64,000 nt of DNA from Cymbidium sinense. Lineage: Eukaryota; Streptophyta; Magnoliopsida; Asparagales; Orchidaceae. Location: NCBI GenBank assembly GCA_021442155.1, contig CM038222.1:24662148-24726147 (forward strand), read 5' to 3'. Of this stretch, positions 48,292-60,969 are shown piece after piece (position 1 is the stretch's first letter; every line of letters starts with the position of its first letter). The position numbers and the translations under genes are program-made. Under the pieces are notes generated by a model, which was not told where the DNA came from, made no database searches, and was given only the letters and a program-made list of their open reading frames with translations.

Positions 48292-51200
48292 TAAATTCAT
48301 ATCTAAGCCTACAAAAAAATCAAAAAATATGAAATAAATTGCATTGAAAAGATAATTGAACATAGAATATTATAAAATTAATTTTAATTGATTTTGAATG
48401 GTTCTTTCCTGAATTTGGGTTTTATTGGAATGTTATTTTATTTTACTACCCCTAATTACTCCACCCGATTAATAAAACTTCTTGTATGATTAGTGGGATG
48501 ACTCCTACCTCCCCTAATTTTCTTTATTGGTATTGGTGGCTTACTTAGAGGAATTGCTAACTCATTCCTTAATCACTCCCTTAATATAATTAGGCTTAAT
48601 TAAGGGTATAATTAGTGGTTTAGCCCTTTGATTGAGTCAATTAAGATTTGATTAAGTGAATATGAGGTTTAAGGAATAATTTTGAGATACTTTCCTTAAG
48701 ATATTCCCTAAACCCCCATTTCTTCCTTAATCCATCTTTAATTAAGGGTTTATTCACTAATTACCCCCTTAATTAATTTCATAAAATTATAAAACTTTCC
48801 AGAACTCAATTAATCTATCTTGGGTAGATGTTTAAGTGTCCAAGAGCCTAAGTATAAATAAGGAAATCAAAATCCAACTCATGTGTGAGGGGTTATGAAA
48901 GTACTTAAGTTAAACCCCTTAGTTTAATTAATCATTAATCATGAGCCAAATGCATTAGGCCCTTTTCTTACTAGGTGCATTGCTGATTTAAATTCCTTGT
49001 GTAGTTTTATGTCATCTCATTAGCTCATAATTATTTGATTAACTATGCTAAGGTGGTATAGGTAAGGGGTAATTAACACACTTAATTCATACCTTAACCT
49101 AATCATAAATATAATATGGATCTAATCATCTAAAAATTGAATTTAAATATCATACACATGTGGGAATGGGTTAGGAACAAACTTGCCTCACATTTCTCAA
49201 ATTAAATCAAACTCTAAACAAAATCAAACCTTCTTTAAAAATAACTTGATTTGGTTTAAGTTCTCTTATTTTATAAGATTATCTTTAGAAATTAATTAGG
49301 GCAGATGAATTTATATTACTTTCATCACTTGATTTCTCTTCTATCATGCTAAATGTGTATGTCATATGGATTTCATGCATTCATGCTTTTCAAAAAGAAA
49401 ATTAAAATAAAAATGTTTTCCTTATGTCAAATTGCATGTTTTGGCTAAAGTAAAAAATTTGAATGGCTATTATCATTGTTAAATTCCAAATTATTTTCAA
49501 AATATATGAATCAATTACCAAATTGAAAGTGTGTTACTTATTTTTTTTATTTATAAGTTTGCATTTGAATATAAAATGTGTCTTATGTTTGCTTCCTTTT
49601 CTCTTAACATGGATTTGAATAAGATTTGCAAAGTGTATAGTTCTTTTAAAAGAACATAACACTTGCTCAAATCTACTCTTATCCCCTTCCATGTTATAAC
49701 CTAAGAAGGATCTTCATATTCACACATATAAATTGCATAAACAAATCAAACAATCAAGTATAACTTTTTGCATCCTTTCTTTTTCCATTCATTTCTTTTG
49801 TACATATGCTTGTATTTAAGAAAAGTGATATATTAGTCTAAACAACCTGGGTTAGAGGCTTTAAGTAGCCCTAAGTAGGTCTTGTACCTTACACCCCTGG
49901 TGCTAACAATGGTGCCTACTCACTTATGCCTTTCATACATTCATGTGTGCATGTGAAAATTGGATAAGAAACCTCCCTTTTCTACTTAATGAAAATCAGG
50001 CATCATAAGCATTCAAATTATCCTAAGTAACTCATTTAGCATTCATCATAAAGTGTGCTAAACATTCCCATTTGATGTGCATAGATATACTTAGGACTCA
50101 TCCATGTGCATGTTATACATGTTGGGAAAGAAATCAATTGATGTGTGTTTTGAGATATTAATTCACTTTACTTAATCTTAAAATGCCTTTCTTTTGAATA
50201 TATTTGTTTAGAGTTGATAAACACTTAGGATTAATTAAAGCACATAATAAAATATTCACTAAATAAAACTAAAATATAAATCTACTTTAGAAATTACTTA
50301 GGTAGGGAAGGAGAAGTTTTTTCTTCTCTTTCCCTCTCTTACAACCTAGTAATTAATTATAGGATTCACTTGAACCTAATCAAAACACAAAATAAAATCA
50401 ACCCAAGACAACTAAACAACTTAAATGAAACCCCTCTAAGTTGAACACTCTTCACACTTAGAAAACTCTAACTTAAAGCCATAAGCATACCACAAACATT
50501 AAAAGCAAACACATAGGCTAAGTCACCACTTCTAGCTTTAGATTAGGGTAGTGCATGGTTTGATGTTTGCTTTTGTTTTGTGATGTTTTGTTTTAGTCTG
50601 GATGTTAGGGTGTATGTGCATAGACTGAATGGTAGGGAAATCTTAGTCTAACCATTATCTTCTGCAAGGGATTGTGGTCAAGGGGCATTGTAATAAATAA
50701 AAATATAAATGCTTTTGCTGTGTAGGTGCTTATACCCCTAAGCATAATCTAATAGGCTAGGTGGACTTAGTCACCCATGTGTGGGGTGTTAAGTCTAATA
50801 TACATGCTTGGGATTTTTATGGTTTGTTTTAGCTAATCTCTATTTTGCAGGTGTTAGTTAGATTTTTATTTTTCCCTTTTCATGTAGTTTTTGGCAATTA
50901 GGATTTTGGAATGATTGTTATGGGGATTAGGATGAGCATTGGTCATAAGATCTCATATTATGTACCATGTGAAGCCTTTGGAGCATCCACATTCCAACCA
51001 TCCAAAAGAAGGAACCAAAGAAGAAAGAAGAAAGAAGAAAAGAAGAATGAAGAAATGAAACTTGAAGGCCCCCATAACATGAATTTTCTTACTTGATTGT
51101 AAATTAATTCATTTGTAATCCAGGTTGTATAAGGGTAGAGCTCGGCTACCCAATTTGTTTTTAGGTTTATGTGGTGGTGCCCGACCATAAATGGCCTCTT

Positions 51201-52656
51201 ATTCTTTTGTGTTAGCTTTATAAATTGATTCATGATTTGTTTAGCTTGTGCATTAAAATGGAATCATTTTCCTAGTTTCTTCCTTACTTGATGTATGGCC
51301 TGGATGACGATTAGGTTCTTAGGAAAAATAAATCTTTTACCAAATTAATCAACTCAAAAGTAAAAATAAATAACTCATAACCTCACTTAAAGCCTAAGTT
51401 AAAAATCAAGATAAAATAATTAGCAACCCCTTAGTGGATGAGTATTTCTTTTATAATATCATGCACAAAAGCATCTTGTTTCACTCTTGATTGGAGGGCT
51501 TCCACCTTGAGAAACTTGGCTTGACCTTTGAGAGCCATGGTGGAAACACACCTCCTCCCTTCTTGCGATTTTGGCCAATCTTACTTGCATGCATTAGGCA
51601 TATGAATCCTATTAGCTTGAGTCAAATTGATTGTCCAAAAATGAAAATAATATGTAATATGTTTTGCATTAGATCTAGGTCATTTTTCATGCCCTTACAT
51701 GATCTAGTCTCTTAGAGAGTGAGTTTAAGGACTTAGACTCTTTCTAAATAAATAATAGCCTAGCTATCTTGCATAAAGCATATGACTTGGGTACATGAAT
51801 TTAAAATCATAGGAGGAGTTAGTTGGCCACCCCAGCTGTAAGTCTAAGTAGTGGGTGGTTTACTCTCTGTGGAGGTAAACCATATACCCATTTTGCCTTA
51901 GATTTAGGCTATGCTTTTGGCCCTCCCAAAGCTCCCTAGCTTTAGGTTTGAGGTTACTTCTCCCCTTTGTAAGTATAAGTATCCTCACCTCCTAGGCATT
52001 TCCACAATCTTGTGTTGTGGAATCATAAGCCCTAAATTTCTAATGAAAAATTCAACTCAAACAAATTAAATCAATTTCAAAAATGTAAAGCCCAACCATA
52101 GGATAGTTTGAGATTCTTGCTAGGTTTCCTAGCATCATGAGCATCTCCTACTTATCTTCATTTGGCTTCGATAATACCTCCCTCTCTTTGATCAATCCCA
52201 TTTGATCTTCCAAAATAAACTAATCAATTGATAGTCCCTACAATAATTTAGAGACAATGATCATTTACCTTAATCGAGAGTATTCCTAAGGAATCCCTTA
52301 GATGTAATTAACTATGGGGCTTGCCCTTATAGAGAACTTAATGAACCCATTTAAAATAAACCTTGCTTACTTTTTTCATGTAAAGTAGGGAAGAATCTCT
52401 AGTACACATGGAGACCCATTGTACTTAGAGTCCTTATTCGGTGATTAGGTCCATTGTAGGGTAGTGACTTCTATCTTTTGAGACAATACACTTCTCCTCA
52501 ATGTCTTACTTGATCACCTTATTAAGAACATCTATGGATCTACGTGGTGTCCAAATGCATAAAAAAAGAAAGTATATTTCTATCTTTATTTTATCCCGTA
52601 TAGAGTGAAGATGGAAGTATACATTTCTTTCAAAGAAATTGAAAATTTTCACCATA
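48292..52656 (+). mobile_element. Giant LTR copy III/V, right part (about 4.37 kb) to the LTR end
   Basis: Resumes with TAAATTCATATCTAAGCC after the second CTTCC and matches copy VI from about 57105 to the gap and copy IV from about 43750 to its end. It carries one ~90-bp repeat (49828) and the TATA-hairpin (51128-51151). The end is placed at CACCATA (52650-52656), the counterpart of CACCACA in copy IV, because a primer-binding site starts 9 bp later. The purine-rich stretch at about 51005-51060 (AAGAAAGAAGAAAGAAG) is shared with copy IV. No coding content. Confidence 0.85.
51128..51151 (+). promoter_or_regulatory. TATA box plus hairpin, copy V (best preserved)
   Basis: TATAA then GGGTAGAGCTCGGCTACCC with perfect GGGTAG/CTACCC arms, about 1.5 kb before the LTR end. 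Confidence 0.5.
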
Positions 52657-52664
52657 GATTTTTC

Positions 52665-52680
52665 TAGCGACTCACTGGGA
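52665..52680 (+). promoter_or_regulatory. Primer-binding site, tRNA-Arg type (degenerate)
   Basis: Reads TAGCGACTCACTGGGA against TGGCGACTCCACTGGGGA, the primer site of Tat/Ogre elements complementary to a plant tRNA-Arg 3' end: one substitution and two single-base losses. It fixes the orientation of the LTR family and ties it to the Tat clade. Confidence 0.7.
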
Positions 52681-52824
52681 GGGTTCCTCTCTCCATCTTT
52701 GGTAAATGATCGTTGTCTCTAAGTATCGATAGTGGATTTGTACCTTTGTATGAATCCAAGACTATCTTTCTTTTCATTGGCACTTAGCTTATTTCATCCT
52801 TAAGTCAAGTTCGCCAACATCTTT

Positions 52825-52881
52825 GGGTTTTAGGACCTCACCCTGTGTTGGTCCTAAACCCCCGTTGGGTTCTCCAATGGG
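52825..52881 (+). other. Two adjacent stem-loops in the leader
   Basis: Stem 1: GGGTTTTAGGACC (52825-52837) with GGTCCTAAACCC (52850-52861), one bulged base, 12-nt loop. Stem 2: CCCGTTGG (52861-52868) with CCAATGGG (52874-52881), one G-U pair, 5-nt loop. About 150-200 nt after the primer site, where retroelements place packaging or dimerisation signals; function is inference. Confidence 0.5.
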
Positions 52882-54049
52882 TAAAAAAAAATTCTAATAA
52901 AAAGAAAATATTTAAAGATTTCCTCCTTATCATTTCTATGATATGGAAAGGTTCATTCTAAAATAATAAAGAAAAAATAAATCCTTTATAAAAAATCTTG
53001 CTTTTCAAAAGCACTCTTTGAAAATGCACATAATAAAATATTTTTGCACAAAAATTTTCCTAAATCATTTTCATCTAACAATCTTTATGATTGTTATATG
53101 TAAGATTATCTTAACAAAAATAAAATTCTAACAATCACATTTCCTAAAAAGCACAAATGAGTTCAATCATTCAAATCATTTTGGGTGAAGACTTCATTTT
53201 AAAAAGTAAGATTCAAATAATCACATTTTCTAAAAAGCACAAATGAGCTTCTTCACTCAATTCATTTTAGCGAAGGCCTCATTTTCAAAGATAAACTTTC
53301 AACAATCATGTTTTCAAAAGGACAAAATTTGAACATAAGTTTATCCATTCAATACATTCAAATATGCTGAATGGATGTTGCATCTTCAAACAAAAATACT
53401 TTACAACTTTGAAATTCCATTCAACACATTCCACATGTGTTAAGTTGAAATTTTCACCTTTCCAAACAAAATCAAAAATAAATTTTTCAAAAAGCACATG
53501 TGAAACCTCTCCATTCAATTGAAGATGTTTCATTCTCAAACAAAATCAAAAAAATAAATTGTTCAAAAGCACATATAAACATCTCCATTCAATATACCCA
53601 AATTTATTGAATGAAGATTTCATTTCAAAATAAAATGACATCTTTGAAATCCCACTTAATAAATTCCATATATGATTAAGTTGAGATCTCCTCTTTCAAA
53701 AAAATTGATTTCCATCTCACATACCTGTTGACCTCATTTTAGAATGAGCTCTCAACCCCTCCATATTAGACATAGGACTTCTCTTAGACTTTAAGAGTTC
53801 CTTAGTCTTAAGACACATCTAATGATTAGGTGGACACTCAACCTAGCCCTAGAGACTTAAAAAAGTTAGCCATATAGGTCATGCCTTAGGGGTGTTAGGA
53901 AAATTTGCCTACCCTTAGCTAGAACCACTCCTCACCTTCCTTCCTTCAAGTCAAACTCCAAATCAATCTTATTTGATTTTCTCCAAACTCAAATCAATGC
54001 CACATGATTGAAATCCATGATTGAAACCCATGAATGAAATTCCTAATTC

Positions 54050-54725
54050 CAAATCTTTCTTAAGTCCTTAATCTTCTCTAAAGGACTTAGCCTAAATCAT
54101 GATCAAATCAATTCAAACTCATGAAGTTTTCTCATAACTCATTTATATTCTCATTTATATTCACATACATAAATGAAATATAAATTCAAATCAATCAAAC
54201 TAAATCCAAAATTCAAATTCCCAATTCAAAATCAATTTTTTAAATCCTTAATTTCCCTCTTAAGGACTTATCCAAAATCACCTTCAAATCAATTCAAACT
54301 CATGAGATTTTCTCATAACTCATTCATATTCTCATTTATATTCACATATATAAATGAAATATAAATTCAAATCAATCAAACTAAACTCAAAACTCAAATC
54401 AAATCCAAAACTCCAAAATTTCCTAAATCCTTTAAATTTCTCTTAAGGATTTAGCCTACATCATGATCAAATCACTTCAAATTCATGAAATTTTCTCATG
54501 ACTCATTTATATTCTCATTTATATTCACATATATAAATGAAATATAAATTCAAATCAATCAAACTAAACTCAAAATCAAATCCAAAACTCCAAAATTTCT
54601 AAGTCCTTTAAATTTCCTCTTAAAAGACTTACTAGAACATGATCAAATCATTCCAAATTCATGAAATTTTCTCATGATCTATTTATATTCACATATTCAC
54701 ATATATAAATGAAATATAAATTCAA
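54050..54725 (+). repeat. Four ~181-bp tandem units in LTR VI
   Basis: The anchor TATAAATGAAATATAAATTC recurs at about 54168, 54349, 54533 and 54704. Each unit has TTTTCTCATAACTCATTTAT and an AGGACTTAGCC box. Copy III has two such units and copies I and II related, more diverged ones, so unit number varies between LTRs. Confidence 0.85.
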
Positions 54726-57033
54726 ACAATCAAAACCAATTCCAAAATCAAACTCAAATCCATTCAAAATCCAACCTAAGCCTTACAAGTCAAAATATTG
54801 GACTTAGCCAAATCAACTTCAAATCAAGCCAAACTCTTGAATTTTCTTCATGATTCAATTAATCCTTCAATCATGAATCCAAATATAAATACAAACTTCA
54901 ATCACTAAACCAAAACTCAATTAAAAAATTAAGCCAAAATATATTCATGTTCTTCCTTTGAATATGAAATTGTCAAATGAATCAAAACTCATTTGACTTC
55001 AAATCAAATGGATTTATATTTCAGTCATAAGTCCATATACAAGTTCAATCAAACTCAAATCAAGAAGCCATTTGACCCATTTAGGCTCACTTGACCCAAA
55101 GTGACCTTAAGTACCCCTTATGAGCCAAATTTTAATCCTAACCAAATTGGATTGAATCAAATCGACCTATGCTCTCATCATGATCAACAATCATCATGAG
55201 ATGATCAATCAATCAAATTAGGTCAAACCAAGTCAAACCTAAGGGTTGACCAAGTCAACACTTAGCCAAAATGAAACATAATGTAGCAAAAATCCACCAT
55301 AGGCCAAATTGACTGAAACCATTGATCTAAGTTCATTCATGAACTATGTTTGAACGTGACCAAGTCAACATTTGAGCCTAACTAGCCTAATTGGCCACAT
55401 GACCCAAGTTAACCCAACTTGACCTAAAAAAGTCAAAATCTATCAAAACTTGATCTAAGCCAAATTGATTAAAACCAATGGGTCAAGTTCATTCCAAATC
55501 ACTGTTGAACTTGACCAAAGCCTCAATTGGCCAACTAGACCTAACCTAGCCCAATTGACCTTGAACCCAACTTGACCTAAAGGGTTATGTTGAGCCAAAT
55601 TCAAACTTAACCAAAATTGATTGGAAACAAAGATACCAATCCACTTATATGACTAACCAAATCTAAACTACCCATGACCTAGCTCAAAAAAAGGTCAAAT
55701 CAAAATTGATGACCTAAATGAAGTCATATGAATTCAAACCAAACAATCATATGAATTTTCAAATTTAGTTTGATTTGAATTTTGATTGATTTTGACCCAA
55801 GTTTGATTTAAATGGGTCAACATGAGCCAAACCATACCAAATGAATTCCAAATCTAATGAAACTTGGCCAAACCTATTTTCTCAACATACCCAACATATC
55901 CAAATTCAAAATCATCCAAATGACCATTCTACACTAGCCATAGAACAAATTTTGGTCAAATCCATGGGCATTTGGTCAAATCCTCTTCATACCTACTTGA
56001 TACTCCCTAATAGGTCAAGTAAACCTTATGGGTGCACCCAACCCAATGAGTTTGGGTCAGCCCAACTTGACCCAAGGCCAAAACCGAGCACATGGCTCAA
56101 ATTGGCCACAATGGAATCATGCTCCCACTCAATTTGAGCACATGGGCACTTACCACTCCACTCCCTAGCCCAAACCGACCATGTGCAAGCCTCTAATAGA
56201 TCAAACAACCCACTGGCTAAGGTCAATTAGATCAAAATGACAAGTGAAGCTTTGGCCTTCGACCCTAAGGGGAGATATACTCCCCCCAATTCAATTCCAA
56301 TAGAGCCTAATTGATTGAAGCATAGAAGCAGAGGAGCCATTTGAGAGCCTTCCCAAGCTTCTGAGAGTTAATTTGCCATTTCTCAATTTCCTTAAGCAAA
56401 ATGGGAGCTCCAAGGATTTGCCAACTTTCTCCACACACCAAACCAAGTCAATTCCTTTGCACACTCCCTCAGGGGACCAAGTCGAGCTTGCCCAACCTCT
56501 TTCCCAAGCTCCAAAGGCAAGGGAAGATCCACTTCAATCAAAATTAAGCTCACTAGGAGGAGGAGTTGGTCCATAGAACTATCCACTCAACCTCAAGAGC
56601 TAAAACTTTCACCAAAGCTTCGTCTCAACTAGACGAAGCTCCTCCAAGAGAATCGAGTTCGTGATCACCTCGAGGTATGACATTTTGACCATTAAACTCA
56701 ATGTGGTGTTTTGTGAAAGAAATTTTGATCCCATGGAATTTTGACATTGAGTTTGCCATTAGGTTTAGATGGTGTGGGTTGAGTTTCAATCCAAAGCTCG
56801 ATCGAGCTCAAATCTTCCCTTTGAAAGTGGACGGTCTCCATTTCAGGGAAGAATAGGGATGATCTCCACTGTCCATCCATGCATTTTGGATGGATGATCA
56901 GATTAAATCACATTTTATATCTTATTTTATCCCCTCTAAAGGATTAAATCTTGTGATCCGATCGAATGGAGGAAAAAGTAAAAAGTAGCCCACCCATATG
57001 ATGTGTGATGTTTAAGTACCAAAGGACGATGTA

Positions 57034-57057
57034 AAGCATGCATGTGCATGCATGCTT
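57034..57057. repeat. Perfect 11-bp palindrome containing CATGCATG (RY) boxes
   Basis: AAGCATGCATG-TG-CATGCATGCTT. CATGCATG is the RY element recognised by plant B3-domain seed regulators. Copy II has only a remnant (ATGTGCATGCGCC, about 34900). Confidence 0.6.
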
Positions 57058-59598
57058 GTATATTAGGAATTAATTAAGGTTTAAATAATTCTAATTAATC
57101 CTCTAAACTTCTAAAATTCATATCTCTAAAAAAAAAAAAAAAATATGAGGTAATTTCCACTGAAAGATAATTCAATCTAGAATATTCTAAAATTGGTTTT
57201 AATGGATTTTGAATATTGTCTTTCTCTGATTTTAGGTTTTATTGAAATCTTAATTTGCTAATTACTCCATAGTTAATCCACTGATTAATCTCAAACTTCT
57301 TGAGTGTATTTTGGTGGATGACTTCTACCTCCCCTAATTTTTTAGAATTTATTGGTAGCTTAATTGGGGAAATTGCTAATTTTGATTCTTAATTACCCCT
57401 TAATGTAATTAAGGATAATTAAGGTTTGATTAGTGGTTTAAGTTGATTAAGGTTGCAAGTGAATGGGAGGTTTTGGAAATAATTTTGTGGCATTTCCCCT
57501 AAGCATTCCTTAAACCCCTTTTTCCTTCTTAATCCTCTCTTAATTAAGGGCTAATTCACTAATTACCCTCTTAATTAATTTCATAAAATTTTAAAAATTT
57601 TCAGAACTTAATTATTCTACTTTGGGTAGATGCTTAGGTGTTCAAGAGCCTAAGTTCAATTAAGAAAATCAAAACTCAACTCATATATGTGAGGGGTGTT
57701 TTGAAATTACTTAAGTTAAACCCCTTAGCTTAATCATTAATTAAATTGCATTAGGCCCCTTTCTTCCTAGGTGCATTGCAAATTAAAATTCTGAGGTTTT
57801 ATGTCATCTCATCTCATAATTATTTGATTAACTATGCTAAGGTGGTGTAGGTAAGTGAATTAACATGTTTAATTCATACCTTAACCTAAAAAAATATAAA
57901 ATGAATCTAATCATCTAAAAATTGAACAAAATGTCAAACATATGTGGAATGGGTTAGTAATAGCAAACTCAATTCACATTTTCAAAATTAAATCAAATTT
58001 AAAATCAAACAAAATCATATTAAATAAACTTTGATTTACTTTAAGCTTTCTTATTTCATAAGATTGTCTTTAGGATTTAATTGAAGTAAATGTGTTTACA
58101 TGATTTCATTACTTTAGTTCTTCCCCAACATGCTAAATATGTTGTGTCATATGGTTTCATGCATCCATGCTTTTCAAAATCAAATTTAAAATGAAAATGT
58201 TTCCTTTATGTCAAATTGCATGTGTTGGCTAAAGTAAGAATATGAGTGGCTATTATCACTATTAAATTCAAATTATTTTCGAAAAAATATGGATCAATTA
58301 TCAAAATTGAAAGTGTGTTACTTACTTATGAGTTTGCATGTGAGTAAATTACAAGAATGTGCTTAGTGTAGGTTTTCCTTCTCTTCTCTTTTAGTATAGT
58401 TTTGAATAGGATTTGGCAAGGTGTATGGCTCATTTGAAAAGAACCTAACACTTGCCTAATTCCATATCCTATTCATTCTATACCATCACTTAAGAAGGAT
58501 ACCTATGCTTGCACATATAAATTACATAAACAAAAAATAAATCAACCAACACCAACTTTTGCATTCTTTCTATTCCATTCATTTCTTTTGTACATATGCT
58601 TGTATTTAAGGAAAGTGGTATATTAGTCTAGACAACCCTGAGGTTGCAAGGCTTTAAGTAGCCCTAAGTAGGTCTTGTACCTTACACCTCTGGTTTACAA
58701 TGGTGTCGTACTCACTTATGCCTTTCATACATTCATGAGTTCATGTGAAAGTTGGATAAGAAACCCCTTTGCTACTTAATGAAATATCATGCATCATAAA
58801 ATTTCAAATTTGCTTAAGTAAATTACTTAGCATGCATCATAAAGTGTGCTAAATATTCACATTTTCATGTATATATATGTTTAGGACTCATTCATATGCA
58901 TGTTATAAAAGAAGTGAAGTGATGTATATTTTGTGAATTTAGTTCATTTTACTTAATCTTAAAATGCCTTTCCTTTTGAATAGGTTTGCTTAGAGATCAT
59001 CTAAACTTAGGATCGATTAAAATACTTAATTAAAACATTCACTAAACAAAAGAAAAATATGAATCCACTTTAGAAATTAGGTTAGGAAGGAGAGAAGTTC
59101 TCTTCTCTTTCCCTCCCTTTATAACTTAGTAATTGATTGTAGGATTCACTTAAACCCAATCAAAACATAAAATAAAATCAATCCAAAATAATTAAATCAC
59201 TTAAATGAAATCCTCCTCTAAGTTGAATATGCTTCACACTTAGAAAATTCTAAACTTAAAGCCATAGCTAAGCACACCACACAAACCTCTAAAGCACACA
59301 CATTAGGCTAAGCCACCACTTCTAGCTTTAGGTTAGGGCGGTGCATGATTTGATGCTTGCTTTTATTTTGAGATATATGTTTTAGTCTGGATGTTAGAAT
59401 GTACGTAGAATGAATGGTAGGGCAATCTTAGTCTAACCATTATCTTCTGTCGGGGATTGTGCTTAAGGGGCGCTGTAATAAATAGAAATATAAATGATTT
59501 TATTGTGCATGTCTTATACCCCTAAGCATGATCCAATAGGTAGGTGGCACCCATGGTGTTAAGTCCAATATACATGCTTGGGATTTGGTGGTTTTGTT

Positions 59599-59698
59599 NN
59601 NNNNNNNNNNNNNNNNNNNNNNNNNNNNNNNNNNNNNNNNNNNNNNNNNNNNNNNNNNNNNNNNNNNNNNNNNNNNNNNNNNNNNNNNNNNNNNNNNN
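59599..59698. other. Assembly gap, exactly 100 N
   Basis: A 100-N run is the usual scaffold placeholder for unknown distance. Left is LTR VI; right is satellite. True distance and even adjacency are unknown. Confidence 1.
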
Positions 59699-60676
59699 AT
59701 AAATGAAACCTAGAAACTAAACTAAAAATAAAATAACCCTAAGAATAAAAAATCTAAATAAAATAAAAACTAAATGTAAAATAAATATAAATTAATCATA
59801 AAATAAAATTAAATAAAATAAAATAAAAACTAATTAAAAACCTAAACCATAAAATTAAACCTAAAAATATATAAAAAATAAAACCTAAACCCTAAACTAA
59901 TAAAAAAAACCAAAACCTAGAATAAAAACTAAAATAAAAAAAAAGAAAATTAACCTAATTCTAAACAAAAATAAACTAAACTAAAATAAAAAAACCTAAA
60001 CCAAATCCTAAAATAAACTAAACCTAAACCTAAACCTAAACTAAATAAAATAAAATAAACTAAAAATAAACCTAAACCTAAACTAAAAAATAAAACCTAA
60101 AAATAATTCTAAAAAAATAAAATAAAAACCTAAACATAAACCTAAAAATAAAAAATAAAACATAAACCTAAAAAATATAATAAAAGTAAAACTCAACTAA
60201 AAGGTAAACCTACACCTAAACCTAAACCTAAAAAATAAACTAAAATAAAAAACCTAAACTAAAATAAATAAACTAAGCTAAATAAAAATAAAAAATAAAC
60301 TTAAATAAAAATTAAAATAAAATAAACTAAAATAAATAAAAAATAAATTAAATAAACTTAAACCTACCGATTTACTTAATATTTTTGTAAAAAAAAAATC
60401 CTTAAACCCTAAACCCTATACCCTAAATCGTAAATCTTAAACCCTAAAACTATAACCTTAAACCTTAAGCCCTAAACTATAAAAAACCCTAAACCCTAAA
60501 CTCTAACCCTAAACCCCAAACCCTAAAACCTTAAATGCTAAACCCTATACCCTAAACCTTAACCCTAAACCCTAAACCCTAAACCCCAAATCCTAAACCT
60601 AAACTAACTAAATACATTAAAAAATAAACCTAAACCTAAAAACCTAATATGCCTAAACCTAAACCTAAACCCTATG

Positions 60677-60969
60677 AATTATGGTGGCGGAGAAAGAGAA
60701 CGGGGATATGATGGTGGAACCTGTTACTCGAGAGGCCGGGATGGTTCTTCTGGTAATTGAAGAAATTGAAGAATGGTTTATCCTATCTACTGCTTATGGA
60801 AATGGCTTTACAATAGAGATGATTTTAGTTATCTAGGCTTTTTGATTTCCTCTATGCGTACTGATTTTTTATTTATGCAATCGCTTGTGACTTAGAGAAC
60901 TTGGTGTGCTACTTGGCTAATGAAATCAAAAGGAAGAAATGTTAAATCTAAATTTGTTCTTTATTAAAA
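60677..60969 (+). pseudogene. GRP 3'-end island, best preserved C-terminus and 3' UTR
   Basis: 60677-60760 reads as 27 open codons, NYGGGERERGYDGGTCYSRG followed by RDGSSGN, then TGA. This is the Gly/Arg/Tyr-rich C-terminal tail of a plant glycine-rich RNA-binding protein (compare GRP-type ends with YxDGGSRYSRGG). The 3' UTR follows with GACTTAGAGAACTTGGTGTG, GCTACTTGGCTAATGAAATC, GGAAGAAATG and TTTGTTCTTTATTA, then A-rich sequence and CCCTAAA repeats from 60977. No RRM, start codon or promoter is present, so it cannot be expressed as the normal protein. It is the template that makes the decayed islands at 12144, 15474 and 18062 recognisable. Confidence 0.9.

Larger units (their letters stand above)
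52657..53725 (+). mobile_element. Non-coding internal region between LTR V and LTR VI (1069 bp)
   Basis: Begins GATTTTTC, then the primer-binding site (52665), two stem-loops (52825-52881), and from about 53000 an A-rich tract built of imperfect 85-170-bp repeats (AAAAAGCACAAATGAG, CATTCAATTCATTTTAG and similar at about 53143, 53230, 53488, 53562). No gag or pol homology in any frame. No clear polypurine tract precedes 53726. Either this is the whole internal domain of a non-autonomous large-LTR element, or LTR VI was inserted independently into the leader. Confidence 0.65.
53726..59598 (+). mobile_element. Giant LTR copy VI, cut by the assembly gap
   Basis: Starts TGTTGACCTCATTTTAG and follows copy III/V collinearly, including across the point where copy IV interrupts that LTR, up to 59598, where N begins. 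By comparison with copy V about 1.8 kb including the LTR end, the TATA-hairpin and any flanking duplication are missing. It contains four ~181-bp units (54050-54720), a TTGACC-rich stretch (55070-55640), a 24-nt palindrome (57034-57057) and one ~90-bp repeat (58617). It could be the 3' LTR partner of III/V. No genes; short ORFs here are not shared as protein with the other copies. Confidence 0.8.

Noticed and set aside
50958..51233. ORFs on both strands around the GAAGAAAGAAG tract
   Set aside because: Purine-tract artefact inside LTR V; the same tract in LTR IV is not open in the same way.
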